Part shown: positions 8,915 through 17,097 of the stretch, piece after piece | Layout of the letters: each line of letters starts with the position of its first letter | Numbering within the stretch: the stretch's first letter is position 1 | Source: an uncultured Eggerthellaceae bacterium | GTDB lineage: Bacteria > Actinomycetota > Coriobacteriia > Coriobacteriales > Eggerthellaceae | Reading direction: 5' to 3' | DNA: 64,000 bases | Assembly (NCBI GenBank): GCA_947626195.1 | Contig: CANQRF010000006.1 | Location: 1-64,000 of the forward strand | Made by a program: the position numbers and the translations under genes | Notes under the pieces: model-generated | The model's input: only the letters and a program-made list of their open reading frames with translations | Told to the model about the DNA's origin: nothing | Databases searched by the model: none

Positions 8915-8962
8915 AAAACGATGCGGACGAGGGCGCGAAACGGGCTGCTTCGCCGAATATGC

Positions 8963-8968
8963 TAGACT
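8963..8968 (+). promoter_or_regulatory. -10 element next to the M50 peptidase start (leaderless candidate)
   Basis: TAGACT ends eight bases before the ATG at 8977, with no Shine-Dalgarno in between, so initiation is probably leaderless. Confidence 0.4.
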
Positions 8969-8976
8969 AACGACCC

Positions 8977-9666
8977 ATGAACTTCGATATTCCCTACATC
9001 GTCTGCTCGGTGCTCTGCTTCGTGCCCGCCATCGTGTTCCACGAGGTCATGCATGGCTTTGCCGCCTATAAGCTGGGCGACCCCACCGCGAAGAAGTCGG
9101 GGAGGCTCTCGCTCAATCCCCTGAAGCACATCGATCCTTTCGGCACGGTCATCATGCCGCTCATGCTCATCGCGATGAATCTGCCCGTCTTCGGCTATGC
9201 AAAGCCCGTGCCTTACAACCCCTCGTATTTCAAGGATCCGCGCAAGGGCGACCTCATCGTGGGGATCTCCGGCCCGGCGGCGAACTTCGTTCTCGCCTGC
9301 GCGGGGGCCGCCGTCGCGGCGATCATGTACTTCACGATGTATCCCACGCTTGTCCAAGCGTACATGGCGCAGAGCTTTCTCTATTATTTCTTCTGGATGT
9401 ATCTTCCGATGTTCGTGATGATCAACCTCTATCTGATGTTCTTCAACCTGCTGCCGGTGCCGCCGCTCGATGGCTCGTCGATCTTCGCCTTCATCCTGCC
9501 GGTGAAGTATCTGCCGAAGTACTATCGCATCCAGCAATACGCGATGCCGGTATTTCTCCTCGTCGTGCTCGTGTTGCCCTATATCCTGCATTTCAATCCC
9601 ATCGGCATCTACCTCGATTGGACGGCGGGAAACGTGTTCGATCTGCTCTATTCGTTCATGGGCTAA
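8977..9666 (+). CDS. Site-2 protease family (M50) membrane metallopeptidase
   Basis: A 229-aa polytopic membrane protein. HEVMH in the first membrane segment is the zinc-binding HExxH, and LLPVPPLDGS supplies the second conserved Asp motif (LDG). About five or six hydrophobic segments are visible. It belongs to the compact S2P subgroup without a PDZ domain, which cleaves substrates inside the membrane; the target is unknown. This subgroup is often found directly ahead of scpA-scpB, as here (15-base gap). Confidence 0.9.
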   Translation: MNFDIPYIVCSVLCFVPAIVFHEVMHGFAAYKLGDPTAKKSGRLSLNPLKHIDPFGTVIMPLMLIAMNLPVFGYAKPVPYNPSYFKDPRKGDLIVGISGPAANFVLACAGAAVAAIMYFTMYPTLVQAYMAQSFLYYFFWMYLPMFVMINLYLMFFNLLPVPPLDGSSIFAFILPVKYLPKYYRIQQYAMPVFLLVVLVLPYILHFNPIGIYLDWTAGNVFDLLYSFMG

Positions 9667-9681
9667 ACGGCGGGGAGGCCG

Positions 9682-10488
9682 ATGGCGTATCGCGTCAGGA
9701 CAGACAACTTCGAAGGGCCCTTCGATCTGCTGCTCTACTTGGTGAGCCGGCAGCGCATCGACGTTTCGACCATCTCGATCGCCGAGGTTGCCTCGCAGTA
9801 TCTCGAGGAGACCGACGACGCGTCGGCGTTCGACCTCGACACGGCGAGCGATTTTCTGCTCGTGGCCTCCACGCTCTCCGAGATCAAGGCCCAGGCGCTC
9901 ATCCCGCAGAGGATCGAAGGTGCCGACGATGAATTCGCCGAGCTGACCTACGATGAGATGCGCGCCGTTCTCTTCGAGCGCCTCTGCACCTACAAGCAGT
10001 ATCGCAGTGCGGCGGAGGGGCTGTTGGAGCGTGCGGAAGAGTGGCGGCGCTATCACGCACGGCCGTTCGGGCCTGGCGAGGAAATGCTCGAAGCGGCGCC
10101 GGATTATCTGGAGAACGTCACGCTCGATGAGCTCGCGCATCTAGCGAGCGAGGCTTTCGCGCGACGTGAGAGCTCGCTTCTCGATGCTGAGCACATTGCG
10201 GCGAAGGCGTTGCCGGTGGAGACCTATGTCAAAAGCATCTACCGCCGCGTGAAGGAGGGCGGCAGGCTCTCGTTCTTCGAGCTCATCGGCGAGCAGACGT
10301 CGAAACCGGTGATGGTCGCGATGTTCTTGGCCGTGTTGGAGCTGTATAAGCGCTCGATGGTGCGCCTCGTGCAGCGCAAGCCATTCGGCGATATTTCGAT
10401 TGATTACGATGAGACGGCGCACGAGTTTCTCGCCGTTGACGATGAAATGCAAAACGCGAACGACGATGAGACGCAAAACGCGAGGTGA
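9682..10488 (+). CDS. scpA: Segregation and condensation protein A
   Basis: A 268-aa kleisin that bridges SMC heads. The N-terminus has the diagnostic FEGPFDLLLYLV and the middle has FLLVASTLSEIKAQALIP. The C-terminal winged helix (LSFFELIGEQTSKPVMVAMFLAVLEL) binds the SMC head. The last ~15 residues are Asn/Asp/Gln-rich and look like a low-complexity tail. It lies directly before scpB; its partner smc is at 40196 in this window. Confidence 0.95.
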   Translation: MAYRVRTDNFEGPFDLLLYLVSRQRIDVSTISIAEVASQYLEETDDASAFDLDTASDFLLVASTLSEIKAQALIPQRIEGADDEFAELTYDEMRAVLFERLCTYKQYRSAAEGLLERAEEWRRYHARPFGPGEEMLEAAPDYLENVTLDELAHLASEAFARRESSLLDAEHIAAKALPVETYVKSIYRRVKEGGRLSFFELIGEQTSKPVMVAMFLAVLELYKRSMVRLVQRKPFGDISIDYDETAHEFLAVDDEMQNANDDETQNAR

Positions 10489-10496
10489 GAAGGATC

Positions 10497-11261
10497 ATGG
10501 CTGAGGAAAACGAGGCATTTAACCTTTGCTCGGCGCTGGAAGCGCTGCTTTTCGTGACCGATGAGCCCGTGAGCGCCGCGGCGCTTGCCGATGTCATGAA
10601 TCTCTCGGCTCAGAAGATCGCGGAGGCGCTTCATGTGCTCCAGCGGAAACTCGAACGCGAGGGATCGGGCATCGTGCTCAAGGAAGTCGCCGGCGGTTGG
10701 CAGCTGTTCACCGATCCCGCCTACCACGATCTTGTCGAACAGTACGTGCTCTCATGGGACGCGCGGAAGCTGTCGCAGGCGGCGATCGAGACGCTGGCGA
10801 TCATCGCCTATATCCAACCGGCGACGCGCGCCCAGGTGGCCGCCGTGCGCGGGGTCAATTCCGACAGCTCGATCAATTCACTGCTCGACAAGGGGCTTCT
10901 GCGTGAGGCGGGGGTGGCCGACACGGCCGGCAATCCGGTGCTCTATGCAACCTCCCAGCTCTTTCTTGAGAAATTCGGGCTGCAGAGCACGCGCGACCTT
11001 CCTCCGCTCGATCAATTCGCTCCCGATGAGCAGACGCGCGCCCTGATCGCCGAGCGTCTCGGCATCGCGGGCGCCGCCGATCCCGAGGGAGGCGCTTTGG
11101 GTGGCTCTTTGAGTGGCGCTGCCGGAGAGGCAGCTCCTGCGCAGGAAACACCCGAGGAAGACGGTGCGGTCACTGCTCTCACGCAGGCCACGATGTCGGT
11201 CTTGGGCATCACGGAGCGCGTCGATTTCGACGCCCTCGTCTTCGACACCGACGACGAATAG
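10497..11261 (+). CDS. scpB: Segregation and condensation protein B
   Basis: A 254-aa partner of ScpA with two winged-helix domains. The core includes LEALLFVTDEPVSAAALAD, LSQAAIETLAIIAYIQPATR and RGVNSDSSINSLLDKGLLRE, all typical of ScpB. The C-terminal ~60 residues are acidic, Gly/Ala-rich and probably disordered. ATG 10497 has GAGAAGG three bases upstream; an alternative GTG at 10485 overlaps the scpA stop. The start is therefore uncertain by four codons. Confidence 0.94.
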   Translation: MAEENEAFNLCSALEALLFVTDEPVSAAALADVMNLSAQKIAEALHVLQRKLEREGSGIVLKEVAGGWQLFTDPAYHDLVEQYVLSWDARKLSQAAIETLAIIAYIQPATRAQVAAVRGVNSDSSINSLLDKGLLREAGVADTAGNPVLYATSQLFLEKFGLQSTRDLPPLDQFAPDEQTRALIAERLGIAGAADPEGGALGGSLSGAAGEAAPAQETPEEDGAVTALTQATMSVLGITERVDFDALVFDTDDE

Positions 11262-11269
11262 CTCGATGG

Positions 11270-11285
11270 ATGGAAACGTTTCCAT
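11270..11285. promoter_or_regulatory. Perfect 16-bp palindrome at the rluB start
   Basis: ATGGAAACGTTTCCAT reads the same on both strands. The core GGAAACGTTTCC matches the general style of LacI-family operators. It overlaps the alternative start codons of rluB. About one perfect 16-bp palindrome is expected by chance in a window of this size, so its role is doubtful. Confidence 0.25.
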
Positions 11286-12087
11286 GGCCGATGGATCTTC
11301 GATGAGACTGCAGCAATACCTCGCGCGAGCAGGTGTCGCGAGTCGGCGAGGCGCGGAGGAGCTCATCGCCGCGGGACGGGTGTCCGTCAACGGGGAGGTC
11401 GTGACGATGATGGGCGTCAAGGTGACTCCCCCTATCGATCGCGTGACCCTCGACGGGCTGCACGTTGTGCTTCCGGCTGTGCGAACGACCCTCATGCTCA
11501 ACAAGCCGGCGGGATACGTGACGACAATGCACGATGCCCACGGGCGCAAAACGGTGGCAGATCTTCTGCCCCTTGAAAAGTTCCCCGGTCTTTTCCATGT
11601 AGGGCGCCTTGATGCCGACACGACGGGACTGATTCTTTTCACAACGGATGGCGATTTGGGCAACAAGCTTCTCCATCCGAGCCACGAGATCGCAAAGGGC
11701 TATCTTGCCTTGCTTGACGGTTCGCCGCGCAAGGCAGACCTCGACAAGCTGAGGCGCGGCATAACGCTTCAGGGCGAGGATGGCCCAGAAAAATGCGCGC
11801 CCGCCGTTGTCGAGGTGCTTGCCGGCACACGCAGGCAGGAGGCGGAGGCGGTGCTCTCGCAACGCCCCTTGGGCACGACAAATGTTTCACGAGCAGGCGA
11901 TGCGGTGGTGGCGATCGAGATCCACGAGGGGCACAAGCGCCAAGTGAGGCGGATGTTCGAGGCGATCGGCTTTCGCGTGCGCGCTCTCCATCGCGAACGC
12001 ATCGGCATGCTCGGGTTGGGAAACCTGCGCGCGGGCGCTTGGCGCGAGCTCACCGCCGCCGACATCGAAAAGCTCTTCCTCCGTTAG
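11284..12087 (+). CDS. rluB: 23S rRNA pseudouridine synthase (RluB/RsuA family)
   Basis: A 267-aa enzyme. An N-terminal S4 RNA-binding domain (RLQQYLARAGVASRRGAEEL) precedes the catalytic domain with GRLDADTTGLILFTTDGDL, where the Asp of GRLDADT is the nucleophile. The end has GHKRQVRRMFEAIG as in RluB. A ~30-residue insert (EVLAGTRRQEAEAVLSQRPL) sits in the second half. Three in-frame ATGs (11266, 11284, 11302) compete; the family usually starts near RLQxYLA, so 11284 or 11302 is likely. It follows scpB by 22 bases, as in many Firmicutes and Actinobacteria. Confidence 0.92.
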   Translation: MADGSSMRLQQYLARAGVASRRGAEELIAAGRVSVNGEVVTMMGVKVTPPIDRVTLDGLHVVLPAVRTTLMLNKPAGYVTTMHDAHGRKTVADLLPLEKFPGLFHVGRLDADTTGLILFTTDGDLGNKLLHPSHEIAKGYLALLDGSPRKADLDKLRRGITLQGEDGPEKCAPAVVEVLAGTRRQEAEAVLSQRPLGTTNVSRAGDAVVAIEIHEGHKRQVRRMFEAIGFRVRALHRERIGMLGLGNLRAGAWRELTAADIEKLFLR

Positions 12088-12101
12088 GCGGCAGAGTCTA
12101 C

Positions 12102-12107
12102 TATACT
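12102..12107 (+). promoter_or_regulatory. -10 element next to the tyrA start (leaderless candidate)
   Basis: TATACT ends seven bases before ATG 12115 in the gap after rluB. No Shine-Dalgarno is present, so a leaderless tyrA transcript is likely. Confidence 0.5.
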
Positions 12108-12114
12108 GATAACC

Positions 12115-13323
12115 ATGACTACGGAACCAACATCGCAGAGAAACAGCAGCGGCGCACCGGCGAACCTTTCGTCGGGCGGTGCGTGCGCGCCCGAGCAGCC
12201 CTTCGGCGCGGTATGCGTGATCGGCCTCGGTCTGATCGGCGGCTCGGTGGTCGCAACGCTCGCGCGGCTCTTCCCGAGCATCCATCTCGTAGGGGTCGAG
12301 GTGGATAGAACATCGCGTGAGGAATCGGTGCGGCGCGGATGGGTGCATCGGGCCTACGATCCGGCCGATGAGGAGCTTGCGGTCTTTCTCGCCGACGAGT
12401 GCGACCTCGTGATCCTCGCGACGCCGGTCGCCGCCGTGGACAGCTACCTCTCGTTTCTCGCCGATGCGAACTACAAAGGGCTCATCACCGACACGACGTC
12501 GACAAAATCCCATATCCTCGCCTCGGCTGAAAAACTGCTTCCCAATCCGGCGAAATTCATTCCCGGCCATCCGATGACGGGAAGCGAGAAAAGCGGCATC
12601 ACCGCGGCGCGTGACGATCTCTTCGAGGGCATCAACTGGATTCTCTGCCCCGATGAGTGCACCGATCCGGAGGATTTCCGCCGCCTGCACGAGCTTATCA
12701 TCGGCATGCAGGCTCGCGTGGTCTCGCTGCGCCGCGAGGAGCACGACAAGGCCATGGCCATCGTGAGCCACGTGCCGCATATGGTGGCGTCGTCGCTCGT
12801 GCAGCTCGCCTGCCGTCACGCCGACGCGTCGCGTTCACTCATGCGTCTTGCGGCGGGCGGCTTCAAGGACACGACGCGCATCGCGGCGGGGTCGCCCGAC
12901 TTGTGGTGCGGCATCGCCTTCGACAACGCCGATGCGCTCCATGACGGGCTTGCCGAGATGATCTCGATCATCGAATCGTTCGACGAGGCGTTGACGGCAC
13001 GCGACAGCGCCACGTTCACCGCGCTGCTTGCGCAGGCCGCCTCGGCACGGCGGGCGCTTCCCGCCGCGTGGGTTCCTTCTACCGACAATCTGCTCGAAGT
13101 GCGGATTCCGATGGTGAACCGCAATGGCGTCGTGGCTGAAGTCACCACGATCGCCAGTTCGGCAGGGTGTAATATTCAATCCATCGACATCGACCACATC
13201 AGCGAGGGAAACGCGGTCTTGAGCCTCATCCTCACCGATGAGGGCGATGTGGGAAAGCTCTCAGTCGAGTTGATCAAGGCGGGGTATTCGGTGTCATTGA
13301 GCCCCCTGATGCCCGAGGAGTAA
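12115..13323 (+). CDS. tyrA: Prephenate dehydrogenase with C-terminal ACT domain
   Basis: A 402-aa NAD-dependent enzyme of tyrosine biosynthesis (prephenate to 4-hydroxyphenylpyruvate). The nucleotide-binding GLGLIGGS is at about residues 37-44 after a ~30-residue disordered leader. Catalytic-region motifs are PGHPMTGSEKSG and VSHVPHMVASSL. The last 75 residues (VRIPMVNRNGVVAEVTTIAS) form an ACT domain, expected to sense tyrosine. It begins the aromatic pair with aroA, which follows after four bases. Confidence 0.93.
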   Translation: MTTEPTSQRNSSGAPANLSSGGACAPEQPFGAVCVIGLGLIGGSVVATLARLFPSIHLVGVEVDRTSREESVRRGWVHRAYDPADEELAVFLADECDLVILATPVAAVDSYLSFLADANYKGLITDTTSTKSHILASAEKLLPNPAKFIPGHPMTGSEKSGITAARDDLFEGINWILCPDECTDPEDFRRLHELIIGMQARVVSLRREEHDKAMAIVSHVPHMVASSLVQLACRHADASRSLMRLAAGGFKDTTRIAAGSPDLWCGIAFDNADALHDGLAEMISIIESFDEALTARDSATFTALLAQAASARRALPAAWVPSTDNLLEVRIPMVNRNGVVAEVTTIASSAGCNIQSIDIDHISEGNAVLSLILTDEGDVGKLSVELIKAGYSVSLSPLMPEE

Positions 13324-13327
13324 CGCT

Positions 13328-14653
13328 ATGGCCGACCATGCTGTCACGACAATCGAGCCTCTTGTCAAACCGATCCACGGAACGATCACGGTTCCCGGCG
13401 ATAAGAGCATTTCGCACCGCGCTGTTTTGCTCGCCGCTATGGCGGAGGGCACATCGCACCTCGAGGGCGTGCTCAATTCCGATGACGTGCGCTCCTCCAT
13501 CGAGGCGGTGAAGGCACTCGGTGCTTCGGTCGATCTCAGGGAAATGCCCGACGGAAGCCTTGCCGGCACGGTCACCGGCTGGGGTGCGAAAGGCCCCTCT
13601 CAGCCAGATCATCCGATCAATTGCGGCAACTCGGGCACGACGGCGCGCCTGTTGATGGGCATCTTGGCACCGTGGGACGTCACCGTGGAGATCACTGGCG
13701 ACAATTCCCTCAAGCGCCGTCCAATGCGGCGCATCACGGCGCCGCTCATGAAGATGGGCGCACGGTTCGAGCCGGGCGGCCAGGAGCATCTCCCCATCAC
13801 CGAAACGGGCTCGAGGCATCTACGTGCTATCACCTACGACGCTCCGATGGCATCGGCCCAGTTGAAGACCGCGGTGCTTTTGGCGGGCGTGTTCGCCCAG
13901 GGCAAGACCACCTTGAACGAGCCCGCGATCTCGCGCAACCACACTGAGCTCATGCTGCCCGAGTTCGGCGTCCCCACGACGGCGAGCAACCTCACGGCGA
14001 GCGTTACCGGCCCGAAAACGATGCATGCCTGCAATATCGCCGTTCCCGGAGACCCCTCTTCGGCGGCGTTTCTCATCTGCGCGGCACTGATGAAACGGCA
14101 GAGCACGCTCAAGGTCGAGCATGTGAGCCTCAACCCCGCCCGCATCGGCTTCGTCCGCACGCTTGAGCGCATGGGCGCCGAAATTCGCGAACGTCACGAA
14201 GGGATGGAGGGGAAAGAGCCGAACGGTTCGATCGAAGTGTCGTATACGGACGTGCTGCGCGGCTGCGAGATTCCGTCACAGCACATCGCCTCCATCGTCG
14301 ATGAGATTCCGGTGCTGGCCCTTGTCGCCGCCCATGCGCGGGGCATGACGGTGTTTCGCGAAGTGGGGGAGCTCCGTGCAAAGGAGACGGACCGCCTCGC
14401 TGCGACGATCGAGGGTCTCACGATGCTCGGCATCGACGCTTGGGAAGAGGGCAATTCGCTCTACGTGGAAGGCAATCCTTCGCTCGAGGTGCCGCAGGGC
14501 CTCGTGTTCGATTCCCATAACGACCATCGCCTCGCGATGACGTGGGCGCTCGTCGGACTCTGCTCCAAGACGCCCGTCAGTGTGAGGGACTTTGACTGCA
14601 TCTCCGTCAGCTACCCCCAGTTTCTCGATGATATTCATAAGGTGGCATCATGA
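13328..14653 (+). CDS. aroA: 3-phosphoshikimate 1-carboxyvinyltransferase (EPSP synthase)
   Basis: A 441-aa shikimate-pathway enzyme joining shikimate-3-phosphate and PEP. Signatures: PGDKSISHRAVLLAAMAEG near the N-terminus, NSGTTARLLMGILA, LKRRPMRRI, PGDPSSAAFLICAAL, and the C-terminal RAKETDRLAA and DHRLAMTWALVGL. Length and motif order are canonical. It overlaps cmk by four bases (ATGA). Confidence 0.97.
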   Translation: MADHAVTTIEPLVKPIHGTITVPGDKSISHRAVLLAAMAEGTSHLEGVLNSDDVRSSIEAVKALGASVDLREMPDGSLAGTVTGWGAKGPSQPDHPINCGNSGTTARLLMGILAPWDVTVEITGDNSLKRRPMRRITAPLMKMGARFEPGGQEHLPITETGSRHLRAITYDAPMASAQLKTAVLLAGVFAQGKTTLNEPAISRNHTELMLPEFGVPTTASNLTASVTGPKTMHACNIAVPGDPSSAAFLICAALMKRQSTLKVEHVSLNPARIGFVRTLERMGAEIRERHEGMEGKEPNGSIEVSYTDVLRGCEIPSQHIASIVDEIPVLALVAAHARGMTVFREVGELRAKETDRLAATIEGLTMLGIDAWEEGNSLYVEGNPSLEVPQGLVFDSHNDHRLAMTWALVGLCSKTPVSVRDFDCISVSYPQFLDDIHKVAS

Positions 14654-15375
14654 TTATCGCAATCGATGGGCCGTCAGGCGCAGGGAAATCCACCGTCGCA
14701 CGTTCGGTCGCGCAAGAGCTCGGCTTCGCCTGCCTCGATACGGGAGCGATGTATCGCGCCATTGCCTGGCAGGCTCGTGAGAACGGCGTCGCGCTCGATG
14801 ACGGAGAGGCGCTCGGCGAGATCGCGCGCACGTTTCCCATTGAGTTTCGCCATTTCGAGGGCGATCCGCATCCTCGGCAGGTGCTGATCGGCGGCACCGA
14901 CGTCACCGACGCCATCCGCACGTTTGAGATCGATAAGGCGGTGAGCCCCGTTTCGGCGGAGCCGCTTGTGCGCGAGGCGCTGGTGGAGCAGCAGCGGCGG
15001 ATCGGCCGAGCAGGCAACTATGTGGTCGAGGGACGCGACATCGGCACGGTGGTGTTCCCCGATGCTGAGGTGAAGGTGTTCCTCACGGCTTCGGATGAGG
15101 TGCGTGCCGAGCGGCGCGTGCGCCAAAACGCTGAGCGCGGCGTGGGCTCGACGGACTACGATGAGGTGCTTGCCGATCTGCGCCGACGCGATGACTACGA
15201 TTCTTCGCGTGCCGCTTCGCCCCTGCGTCCTGCCGAAGACGCCGTGATGTTGGATTCCACGGAGCTGTCACGCGAGGAAGTTATTGCGGAAATCTGCGCG
15301 CTCGCCCGTGAGAAGGGCGCATCTGCGACGGACGGGGGAGCTTCCGGGGAAGCAGCCTCACAGCAGAAAGCCTAA
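14650..15375 (+). CDS. cmk: Cytidylate kinase
   Basis: A 241-aa (d)CMP kinase. IAIDGPSGAGKSTVAR holds the P-loop, followed by LDTGAMYRA, VEGRDIGTVVFPDAEVKVFL and RRRDDYDSSRAASPL, all canonical for Cmk. The final ~20 residues are an Ala/Gly/Ser-rich tail. It is coupled to aroA upstream and plsC downstream, an order also common in Firmicutes. Confidence 0.96.
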   Translation: MIIAIDGPSGAGKSTVARSVAQELGFACLDTGAMYRAIAWQARENGVALDDGEALGEIARTFPIEFRHFEGDPHPRQVLIGGTDVTDAIRTFEIDKAVSPVSAEPLVREALVEQQRRIGRAGNYVVEGRDIGTVVFPDAEVKVFLTASDEVRAERRVRQNAERGVGSTDYDEVLADLRRRDDYDSSRAASPLRPAEDAVMLDSTELSREEVIAEICALAREKGASATDGGASGEAASQQKA

Positions 15376-15384
15376 AGGAGCGCA

Positions 15385-16233
15385 ATGGCCCTTTTCCTCA
15401 CGCCGGAGCAGATGTGGGACATGCCCTTGGGCGGCATGTCGAAGGAAAAGCAGATCCCCCATTGGTTCGGCAACATCGCATGGGCGGTCGTCGCCCTCAT
15501 CTTCAAGATCCTCTTTCGCTATAAGGCGATCCATCGCGAGCGCCTCCGCGGTTTCAAGAACCATCGCGGGGTCGTCGTCGTGGCGAACCATACCTCGTTT
15601 CTCGATGTGATCCTCATCTATCTCGCGGCACGCCCGCCCCAGTGGGTGCGGTTCATGGCGCGTGACACCCTCTTCGATAACGGGCGCGGCATCCTCGGGC
15701 AGATAATCTCGCGCTGCGGAGCGTTTCCCGTCACGCGCGACAGCGCCGACCGCATGGCAATCAGACGGGCGTCGCATATGCTCAAAGATGGCGAGGTCGT
15801 GGTGATCCTCCCCGAGGGAACGCGCCGCAACAAGGGCGATATCGTGCCCGAGATCCATTCGGGGGCGGCGCTCGTTGCCCGCATGGGGAAGGCGCCGATC
15901 CTGCCGATGACGGTGCGCAATGCCGAAAACGTCAAGAAAAAGGGCGAGCGCATGCACTTCCCGAAGATCACCGTGGAATATGGAAATCCCCTCCTCCTTG
16001 AGGATTTCAACTTCCTCCCGAAGGACGAGCGCCTCGAGGGTTGTTCATGGTATGCCATGCGCGAATGCTTCGCCCTCTCGCTTGAGATTCCTCCCGATCA
16101 GGTGGACATGAAGGCGCTTTTCCCTGATGGGAAGGACTATTCCGCGATATTCGCCGAGCATCCCATCCCCTCCCATACGACCGAGGAGGTATGTGCGGGC
16201 TTTGGCGAGACGAACGAGGAGACGAATTCATGA
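15385..16233 (+). CDS. plsC: 1-acylglycerol-3-phosphate O-acyltransferase
   Basis: A 282-aa membrane-associated acyltransferase that turns lysophosphatidate into phosphatidate. The H-x4-D catalytic motif is in NHTSFLDV and the phosphate-binding EGTR is in LPEGTRRNKGD. One hydrophobic segment lies near residues 28-48. CTAAAGGAGC before the ATG is a good ribosome site. It overlaps ispH by four bases. With plsX, plsY and gpsA elsewhere in this window it completes phosphatidate synthesis. Confidence 0.9.
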   Translation: MALFLTPEQMWDMPLGGMSKEKQIPHWFGNIAWAVVALIFKILFRYKAIHRERLRGFKNHRGVVVVANHTSFLDVILIYLAARPPQWVRFMARDTLFDNGRGILGQIISRCGAFPVTRDSADRMAIRRASHMLKDGEVVVILPEGTRRNKGDIVPEIHSGAALVARMGKAPILPMTVRNAENVKKKGERMHFPKITVEYGNPLLLEDFNFLPKDERLEGCSWYAMRECFALSLEIPPDQVDMKALFPDGKDYSAIFAEHPIPSHTTEEVCAGFGETNEETNS

Positions 16234-17084
16234 AAATCACGGTCGCGGAGCATGCCGGCGCCTGCTATGGCGTCGAACGGGCCCTCGCTATCGTTTCCCG
16301 CGTGCTCGATGAAGACGGCGGCGCGGCGACCCTCGGCTCACTTATCCACAATCCGGCGGTTGTCGCCGATCTTGAGCGGCGCGGTGCGCAGGTGGTGGAG
16401 AATGTCGAAGAGGTAAATGGCAAAACAGTCGTTATCCGCAGCCATGGTGCGACGCCGCAATTGAAAAGCGAGCTCGAGGCGCGCGGCGTCAGAATCGTGG
16501 ACGCGACGTGCCCCCATGTGGCGGCCGCCCAAAAGGCCGCGGCGGCGCTCGCCCGCGAAACGGGATGCGTGCTTGTCGTGGGGGAGTCGGGGCATCCCGA
16601 AGTGGAGGGGCTGTATGCCTATGCCGTCTTGGAGGGCGCACGGGCGTGCATCGTCTCCCGTCCGGAGGACATCCCCGCAGAGCTCAACGGCGAGGTCGGC
16701 GTCGTGGTTCAGACCACGCAGACGCGCGCGATGCTCGATGCCGTCGTCGATGAGCTTGCGCGTCGTGGCATTCGACCCCTCGTGAAGAACACGATCTGCG
16801 CGGCGACGAGCCAGCGTCAGGAGGCGGCGCGCAAGATCGCCGAATCGATGGACGTGATGGTGGTCATCGGCGGGAGGAACTCGTCGAACACGACGCGTTT
16901 GGCCGAGATCTGCCGAGATATATGCCCGAGGACCTACCATATCGAAGATGCCGGCGAACTCGATCCCGCATGGTTTGAGGGCGCGGCCGAGGTCGGCGTG
17001 ACCGCCGGCGCCTCGACGCCCGACGATCAGGTGGAAGCGGTGGTCGCGGCGCTTGGGCGAATTGGCGGAACAAGTGAGCGGTAA
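16230..17084 (+). CDS. ispH: 4-hydroxy-3-methylbut-2-enyl diphosphate reductase
   Basis: A 284-aa Fe-S enzyme, the last step of the MEP isoprenoid pathway. The three cluster cysteines appear in GACYGVERA, DATCPHV and NTICAATSQRQ; GGRNSSNTTRL and VGVTAGASTPD are also family motifs. ATG 16230 overlaps the plsC stop and gives the canonical MKITVAEHAG start. Confidence 0.96.
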   Translation: MKITVAEHAGACYGVERALAIVSRVLDEDGGAATLGSLIHNPAVVADLERRGAQVVENVEEVNGKTVVIRSHGATPQLKSELEARGVRIVDATCPHVAAAQKAAAALARETGCVLVVGESGHPEVEGLYAYAVLEGARACIVSRPEDIPAELNGEVGVVVQTTQTRAMLDAVVDELARRGIRPLVKNTICAATSQRQEAARKIAESMDVMVVIGGRNSSNTTRLAEICRDICPRTYHIEDAGELDPAWFEGAAEVGVTAGASTPDDQVEAVVAALGRIGGTSER

Positions 17085-17097
17085 TCATCACGGCGGC

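Noticed and set aside
8962-10140. A 392-codon open frame on the minus strand
   Set aside because: Antisense to the M50 peptidase and scpA. Composition (His/Arg/Glu-rich) is typical of a GC-rich shadow frame.
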